Shown in pieces: positions 59,498 to 64,000 of a stretch of DNA of 64,000 nt. This DNA comes from Cytophagales bacterium (lineage in GTDB: Bacteria; Bacteroidota; Bacteroidia; Cytophagales; Cyclobacteriaceae), in NCBI GenBank assembly GCA_020402945.1, contig JADBYQ010000029.1, forward strand, positions 1-64,000, in the 5' to 3' direction. The notes below the pieces were generated by a model. That model had not been told where the DNA came from, searched no databases, and worked only from the letters and a program-made list of their open reading frames with translations. Positions within the stretch are counted from its first letter, which is position 1. Every line of letters starts with the position of its first letter. Made by a program: the position numbers and the translations under genes.

Positions 59498-61921
59498 TCA
59501 ATCATCCTCCTCTATTTCACTCACTTTAACAAAAGCAGCATGCCTTGGGGCAGGGCATTTCGTTGCTGATCCTTTTATGGCATACCAAAGCACTTCATTA
59601 AAGGCATCATCCGGAATGCTGTCTTCTTTCCTAAAATCAAATTGTTCACTCTTTCGTTGCCATTCATTGAAAGCAGTATTACGTTCAGAAAGATCTATTT
59701 CTGGAATAATAGATTTAAAAACTGAGCTATTTGGTGTGTCAGTAAAACTCCTCCACAAAGTTTCAGCTGCTGCATCATATTGACTCATGGGCGGTAGTCC
59801 TAAGATTTGCTCAATCGTTCGAAGCACTGACGCAGTCGAATACATGGTATGGTCAACAAATTGACGCTTTACAAATCCACCTGCCACATACAACGTGCTT
59901 CGATGTGCATCCACATGATCTGGGCCATTTTGCGCATCATCCTCTACGATAAATACTGCACTCTCACTCCAGATTTTACTTTTGCTCAAGTGCTCTACAA
60001 ATAGGCCTACCGCATAATCGTTATCGGCTACATGCGCTTTAGGTGTAGGCTTGCCGAGTCTGAGACCTTCGGTATGATCGTTGATGATTCGAAGTGTGTT
60101 GAGTTGTGGCACTTGATTGATCGCCAAAAGAGAATCAAAATCCTTCTTCCATTGATAGTAACGAACTGTGTCCCTGACTGATTCATCCCAACCGGTATAC
60201 TTCGCACAAACATGTCCTATCAACGAAGGAATGTTGGCCTTTCCTCCATCTGCAAACTCGCCATACGTGCGATAGCTAACTCCTTGTCTCTTGCAAAAAT
60301 CCCACAGGTAGCCATTCTTGTTGTTAGCAATGGCCCGATTGCCTTCAGCATCATAAGATCCGCCTCGTCTACCATAACTTGTTACCCACGTTTTTTCCAG
60401 ATAGTCTGTGGCATAGGCACCGAGACTCCAATTGTGTCCGTCTGCGCTCACTTCACCATTGACATAAAAATTATCAAACAAAACAAATTGCTTTGCTAAT
60501 GCATGTTGATTGGGCGTGACTTTCTTGCCAAACAAAACCAAAGAAGAATCTCCGTTTCCTTCTGGCACATCACCGAGTACCTGATCATAGGTTCGGTTTT
60601 CTTTAATCACATAAAATACATACTTAATCGGTGACTTATCCCCACGTTTCATTGGTATTGGATTCCCTGCCATTCCTTTTGATTCGGTCTCGGATTCTTT
60701 GTTATAAGGTGTGTTGCCATAAACTGCCTGAGAATAAACTGCAAGACCTTTTTCGTCAGGTACAGGAATAATGCTTAATGTGCCCTTAAATAGTCCTCCT
60801 ATATACTGCACTTCCACAGGTTTTTTAGCATCCCCTTTTTGGTAGGCAACGTCTTGCTTTTTCTTGACCGGGCTAGGGCCGTTCGGATTGGCCAAAGAAG
60901 ATGCCCCTTTCCCATTGGTAACTAAAATCTGGTTGCCAATCGTTCGCACGCAAGTCGGATACCAACCAACCGGAATAAATCCTCTGCTCTGCGAGTTGCC
61001 CGGTTTTGAAAAATCAAAAACCACCAAACAGTTGTTGTCTGCATTGGCGATGTAGAGTGTCTTTTCATCTTCGCTTAATGCTACACTATTCGTGGTAGAG
61101 CCACTAGGCGCATTTGGATAAAGTGCCGTATTTAAAACTTCAATCACTTTATTACTTTTTACATCGATGACAGAAACAGAATTGTCGTTGGCATTGGCCA
61201 CCAATAGATAGGTTCCCTTTTTAGTCAAGACCATATCATTGGGATTGTCACCAACAGGTATTTCCGTGATGATGGTAAGTTGTTGGGTATCCAAAACAAC
61301 AACCTTATCGCAACCCCAACATGAAATGTAAAGTAACTTTTTATCCGGTGATAAGATACAGGTATAGGCTTCTCCTTTTAGTTCGATTCCTTTTATCGTG
61401 CTTTTGGTTTTGGTATCTACTACATACAATGAATTATTTTCCTTGGTCACCACATACAGCCGATTTGCCTTATCATCTAATGCCAAGCCCGCAATCGAGA
61501 TCTTTTCAGGCCAGGGCTTACCAATGATGATCGTATCTTTAATAACAAGCTTTTGCGCCTTGATATCGTAACGCACAATCCAATTGTCATTTCCCCCTGA
61601 AGCATAAAGGGTTTTTGAATCATCGCTAAACACAAGGCCAAGCCAAGCCTTGCCAATTTCTTTGGTATCTAGCACTTGACGTGCTTTTGTATCCATTAAC
61701 TGAATGGATTGCGTACTCTGTCCATTGTTGGTTACAGCAATGTATTTTTTATCAGGAGCGATCGCGATATTAAGAGGAAGATCGCCCAGTGGCATACTTT
61801 CACCTGCAGGGCTTAAGCTCCACCCATTCGGGAGCGTGATTCTTTTAGATTGCAGTTCAGATGCTGTTTGACCAAAAAGTAAAGCTGGACTGAGACAGAA
61901 AAGCAAAACTAGTTTTCTCAT
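59498..61921 (-). CDS. YncE-type beta-propeller fused to an alkaline-phosphatase-superfamily domain
   Basis: An 807-residue exported protein. A signal peptide (LVLLFCLSPALLFGQ) precedes a seven-bladed propeller with repeated NxxYVxxxxxNxxxVxD units (about 45-340). The C-terminal half (about 420-780) is a phosphoesterase-like domain: FYVIKENRTYDQVLGDVPEGNGDSS, FDNFYVNGEVSADGHNWSLGAYATDYLEKTW and SAVFIVEDDAQNGPDHVDAHRSTLYV, with Asp/His residues in metal-ligand positions. It is known from Bacteroidota genomes as a bifunctional fusion; substrate unknown, probably a periplasmic phosphodiester or phospholipid. Confidence 0.82.
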   Translation of the reverse strand: MRKLVLLFCLSPALLFGQTASELQSKRITLPNGWSLSPAGESMPLGDLPLNIAIAPDKKYIAVTNNGQSTQSIQLMDTKARQVLDTKEIGKAWLGLVFSDDSKTLYASGGNDNWIVRYDIKAQKLVIKDTIIIGKPWPEKISIAGLALDDKANRLYVVTKENNSLYVVDTKTKSTIKGIELKGEAYTCILSPDKKLLYISCWGCDKVVVLDTQQLTIITEIPVGDNPNDMVLTKKGTYLLVANANDNSVSVIDVKSNKVIEVLNTALYPNAPSGSTTNSVALSEDEKTLYIANADNNCLVVFDFSKPGNSQSRGFIPVGWYPTCVRTIGNQILVTNGKGASSLANPNGPSPVKKKQDVAYQKGDAKKPVEVQYIGGLFKGTLSIIPVPDEKGLAVYSQAVYGNTPYNKESETESKGMAGNPIPMKRGDKSPIKYVFYVIKENRTYDQVLGDVPEGNGDSSLVLFGKKVTPNQHALAKQFVLFDNFYVNGEVSADGHNWSLGAYATDYLEKTWVTSYGRRGGSYDAEGNRAIANNKNGYLWDFCKRQGVSYRTYGEFADGGKANIPSLIGHVCAKYTGWDESVRDTVRYYQWKKDFDSLLAINQVPQLNTLRIINDHTEGLRLGKPTPKAHVADNDYAVGLFVEHLSKSKIWSESAVFIVEDDAQNGPDHVDAHRSTLYVAGGFVKRQFVDHTMYSTASVLRTIEQILGLPPMSQYDAAAETLWRSFTDTPNSSVFKSIIPEIDLSERNTAFNEWQRKSEQFDFRKEDSIPDDAFNEVLWYAIKGSATKCPAPRHAAFVKVSEIEEDD

Positions 61922-62008
61922 AGTAAAAGGATTACTCGATAAAGTTACCTTTTCTTTTCAAACTCTGGATTACGTGAAAGTTATGATTTGGCCGCCTGCA
62001 TCGTGTGG

Positions 62009-63409
62009 CTACAAATGAATAGGTCGATTTGCCGTAGCTGCGAGACATGCTTCTTTTACTGCTTCCATGTAGGTCGGATGCGCATGACTCATACGTGAAA
62101 CGTCTTCTGCAGATGCTCTATATTCCATCGCTACAACTCCCGCAGCAATCATATCTGCAGCGCGAGCTCCAATGATGTGTATCCCTAAAATCTCGTCCGT
62201 TGTTTTATCAGCTAACACTTTCACCAGTCCATCTAAATCCATAGAAGCTCTGGCGCGACCCAGCGCCTTATACGGGAAGCTTCCGGTTTTATACGCCCGA
62301 CCTTGTTCTTTCAACTGCTCTTCGGTGTAGCCCACACTGGCAACCTCTGGCCAGGTATAAACGACTCCCGGAATTAATAGGTAATTGATGTGTGGTTTTT
62401 GACCCGCAATTTGTTCGGCTACCAATACACCTTCCTCCTCTGCTTTATGTGCCAGCATCGCACCACGCACTACATCGCCAATGGCGTAGATGTTATCCAC
62501 TTTTGTTTTGAGGTGGTCATCAACAATCACTTTACCTTTATCTAATTCTATTCCAACTTTATCAAGACCTAGTCCATCTGTGTACGGTCTCCGTCCTACA
62601 CACACTAAACAATAATCTCCTTTTAGTTCGATAGAAGCTCCTCCTGCTCTAGGCTCAGCTTTCAATACTACTTCCTTGCCTTTATTTTCTACGGCTGTTA
62701 CCTTATGACCAAGATAAAATTCCATTCCCAGTTTCTTGGTAGCCTTCTGAAGCTCTTTGCCCATCGTACTATCCATCGTTGGAACTAAGCTATCCAAATA
62801 CTCGACCACAGAAACCTTTGATCCGATACGGGCATACACAGAGCCAAGCTCCATTCCAATCACTCCTCCACCAATAATAATCAAGTGTTTTGGTATCTCT
62901 TGAAGTTCTAATGCTTCTGTACTAGAGATAATTCTTTTCTTGTCAAATGGAGCAAAAGGAAGCGCTGTCGGTTTTGAACCCGTTGCAATAATTATTTTCT
63001 CTCCGGTAATAGTAGCTTCTTTCCCGTCCGCTGAAGTTACTTTAATGGTGTTCTTGTCTACGAAAGATCCGACTCCTGTATGTACTTCAATTTTGTTTTT
63101 CTTCATTAAAAATGCAATGCCTTCCACGTTCGCCTTCACTACACCCGCTTTGCGCGTGATCATCTGTTTGATATTAGCTTTCGGCTCAGAGATATCAATG
63201 CCGTGCTCTTTAAAAGTATGAGCTGCATTATGAAAATGTTCAGACGAATCAAGCAATGCTTTCGATGGAATACATCCGACATTCAAACAGGTTCCTCCAA
63301 GCGTATTATACTTTTCGATGATGGCTACCTTCATGCCCAATTGCGCACAGCGGATGGCTGCGACATAACCTCCGGGGCCTGAACCAATGACGATGACGTT
63401 GTATTGCAT
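62009..63409 (-). CDS. lpdA: Dihydrolipoyl dehydrogenase (copy 2)
   Basis: A 466-residue flavoprotein E3: IGSGPGGYVAA, redox CLNVGC (Cys41/Cys46), GGGVIGMELGSVYARIG, YAIGDVV and the catalytic HAHPTYMEAVKEA. It is more similar in motif detail to E3 of the 2-oxoglutarate or glycine-cleavage type, whereas copy 1 has CLNWGC, but this cannot be decided from motifs. It is preceded closely on the same strand by a gene of unknown function (7 nt from its stop), possibly by chance. Confidence 0.92.
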   Translation of the reverse strand: MQYNVIVIGSGPGGYVAAIRCAQLGMKVAIIEKYNTLGGTCLNVGCIPSKALLDSSEHFHNAAHTFKEHGIDISEPKANIKQMITRKAGVVKANVEGIAFLMKKNKIEVHTGVGSFVDKNTIKVTSADGKEATITGEKIIIATGSKPTALPFAPFDKKRIISSTEALELQEIPKHLIIIGGGVIGMELGSVYARIGSKVSVVEYLDSLVPTMDSTMGKELQKATKKLGMEFYLGHKVTAVENKGKEVVLKAEPRAGGASIELKGDYCLVCVGRRPYTDGLGLDKVGIELDKGKVIVDDHLKTKVDNIYAIGDVVRGAMLAHKAEEEGVLVAEQIAGQKPHINYLLIPGVVYTWPEVASVGYTEEQLKEQGRAYKTGSFPYKALGRARASMDLDGLVKVLADKTTDEILGIHIIGARAADMIAAGVVAMEYRASAEDVSRMSHAHPTYMEAVKEACLAATANRPIHL

Positions 63410-63416
63410 ATTGAAT

Positions 63417-63881
63417 CTATTTTAAAAAATCTTCTAACCTTCTCATAGTTTCATTTTTTCTCAGAATCTCCGAAATGAAATTTTTAAAAAATTCAAATTT
63501 TTGAGTGTTTCTCCTCATAGTCAAATATTCGTTCAATCGCTTTGTGTCACTAGGTATCTGATCCGAATGTGTGTCACTATCTTTTGCCAGTTGAATAATA
63601 AATTTTTCTAACCTTGGGCGAATAATTACAAGTTTGTTCTGGCTGTCGGTATCCAAACATAGGATTAGAAACGGATTCTTAAATACAATTCTGTCTAACA
63701 TACGTTTTTCATAAAGAGGCTTCCCACTATTCGGATCCTCATCCACGATGCCTATTGATTTAGTGACTTTTCCGAGCATATTGCATACCTCGCCCTTGCT
63801 AAAAGCATGCTTCACATCCCTCGACTTTACACCAAGTGCCTTTACCAATGCTTCATCACCGTAACACTCCAAATAAATCAT
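63417..63881 (-). CDS. Hypothetical protein, possible partner of an ATPase
   Basis: A 154-residue protein. MIYLECYGDEALVKALG, a short acidic strand, and FLILCLDTDSQNKLVIIRPRLEKFIIQLA resemble the small TOPRIM-like/DUF4435-type proteins that follow AAA ATPases in some defence or nuclease pairs, but I cannot confirm a family. It starts within the stop codon of the upstream gene (ATGA overlap), so it is part of a two-gene unit that continues beyond the window. No membrane segments. Confidence 0.45.
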   Translation of the reverse strand: MIYLECYGDEALVKALGVKSRDVKHAFSKGEVCNMLGKVTKSIGIVDEDPNSGKPLYEKRMLDRIVFKNPFLILCLDTDSQNKLVIIRPRLEKFIIQLAKDSDTHSDQIPSDTKRLNEYLTMRRNTQKFEFFKNFISEILRKNETMRRLEDFLK

Positions 63882-64000
63882 CTTGCAATAAACTTATCGA
63901 GGTTTAAGAATACATTGGAATCTAAATCAATCATTTCCTCAACTTCATCAATAGTCGAAACGGGTCTGATTTGCGTTTGATGATTATCATTCATCCAAAT
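63878..64000 (-). CDS. C-terminal end of an upstream gene (cut by window edge)
   Basis: The minus strand from the right edge reads 40 codons (starting IWMNDNHQTQIRPVSTIDEVEEM and ending NLDKFIAR) to TGA at 63878-63880. The overlap ATGA with the next gene marks a real operon. The family is not recognisable from this piece; an AAA ATPase is one possibility given the neighbour. Confidence 0.5.
   Translation of the reverse strand: MWMNDNHQTQIRPVSTIDEVEEMIDLDSNVFLNLDKFIAR

Overview
The window looks like a chromosomal segment from a member of the Bacteroidota, most likely the order Cytophagales. Evidence: promoters fit the Bacteroidota -7 consensus TAnnTTTG; Shine-Dalgarno sequences are mostly absent and some promoters sit so close to the start codon that transcripts may be (nearly) leaderless; a PorP/SprF-type protein is paired with a protein carrying a type IX secretion (type B) sorting domain; families typical of the phylum occur (DUF5522, DUF6503, the Bacteroidota arginase-fold protein, a TAT-exported GH109-type enzyme, an NqrF subunit). 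No rRNA, intact tRNA, CRISPR array, prophage or complete insertion sequence was seen.

Layout. 1-2.0 kb: the edge of an exported IPT/TIG protein, a MITE-like element, a toxin-antitoxin pair whose toxin is frameshifted, and a DUF4926 gene. 2.0-3.2 kb: an AAA/DUF4143 ATPase preceded by twin palindromes. 3.2-12.6 kb: housekeeping genes (sucD, upp, an M42-like peptidase, GH109-type enzyme, hpt, adk, obg, grpE, dnaJ). 12.7-17.4 kb: an exported protein, an ABC-2 exporter and an orphan histidine kinase. 17.4-19.6 kb: alkylation repair (alkA, a separate Ada-type Zn domain, an AraC-methyltransferase protein). 20.9-30.5 kb, minus strand: a cobalamin riboswitch, a TonB receptor, DUF5522, then an APC permease, glutamine-synthetase-like enzyme, Fe-alcohol dehydrogenase, C26 hydrolase and aldehyde dehydrogenase. 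I read the latter as a B12-independent, gamma-glutamylated ethanolamine pathway. 30.5-33.4 kb: a cobalamin-type binding lipoprotein and a second AAA/DUF4143 ATPase flanked on both sides by the same ~36-bp palindrome. 33.5-37.7 kb: type IX secretion related genes, ribD, prmC. 38.3-44.3 kb: a cluster of amide-bond-forming enzymes (two ATP-grasp-like proteins, a YbdK-like carboxylate-amine ligase, a class I amidotransferase-like protein) with two esterases. 45.6-52.1 kb: lpd, fabG, and a methionine block (SAM-I riboswitch, Cys-rich leader ORF, metY, metX, hom). 52.2-64 kb: nqrF, an MNT/HEPN pair with a frameshifted HEPN, an arginase-fold protein, gene remnants, an NRAMP-like transporter without the usual metal ligands, a YncE/phosphatase fusion, a second lpd, and the edge of a two-gene unit.

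The most interesting items are: (1) the SAM-I riboswitch that abuts a 40-codon ORF with five Cys codons in its last eleven, which overlap mutually exclusive hairpins, suggesting a dual SAM/cysteine switch; (2) the putative glutamylated-ethanolamine operon and its position downstream of a B12 riboswitch; (3) AAA/DUF4143 ATPase genes each carrying private palindromes at the promoter; (4) the uncharacterised amidoligase cluster; and (5) two different toxin-antitoxin pairs in which only the toxin carries a one-base deletion. All assignments come from reading the sequence and remembered family features; no searches were run.
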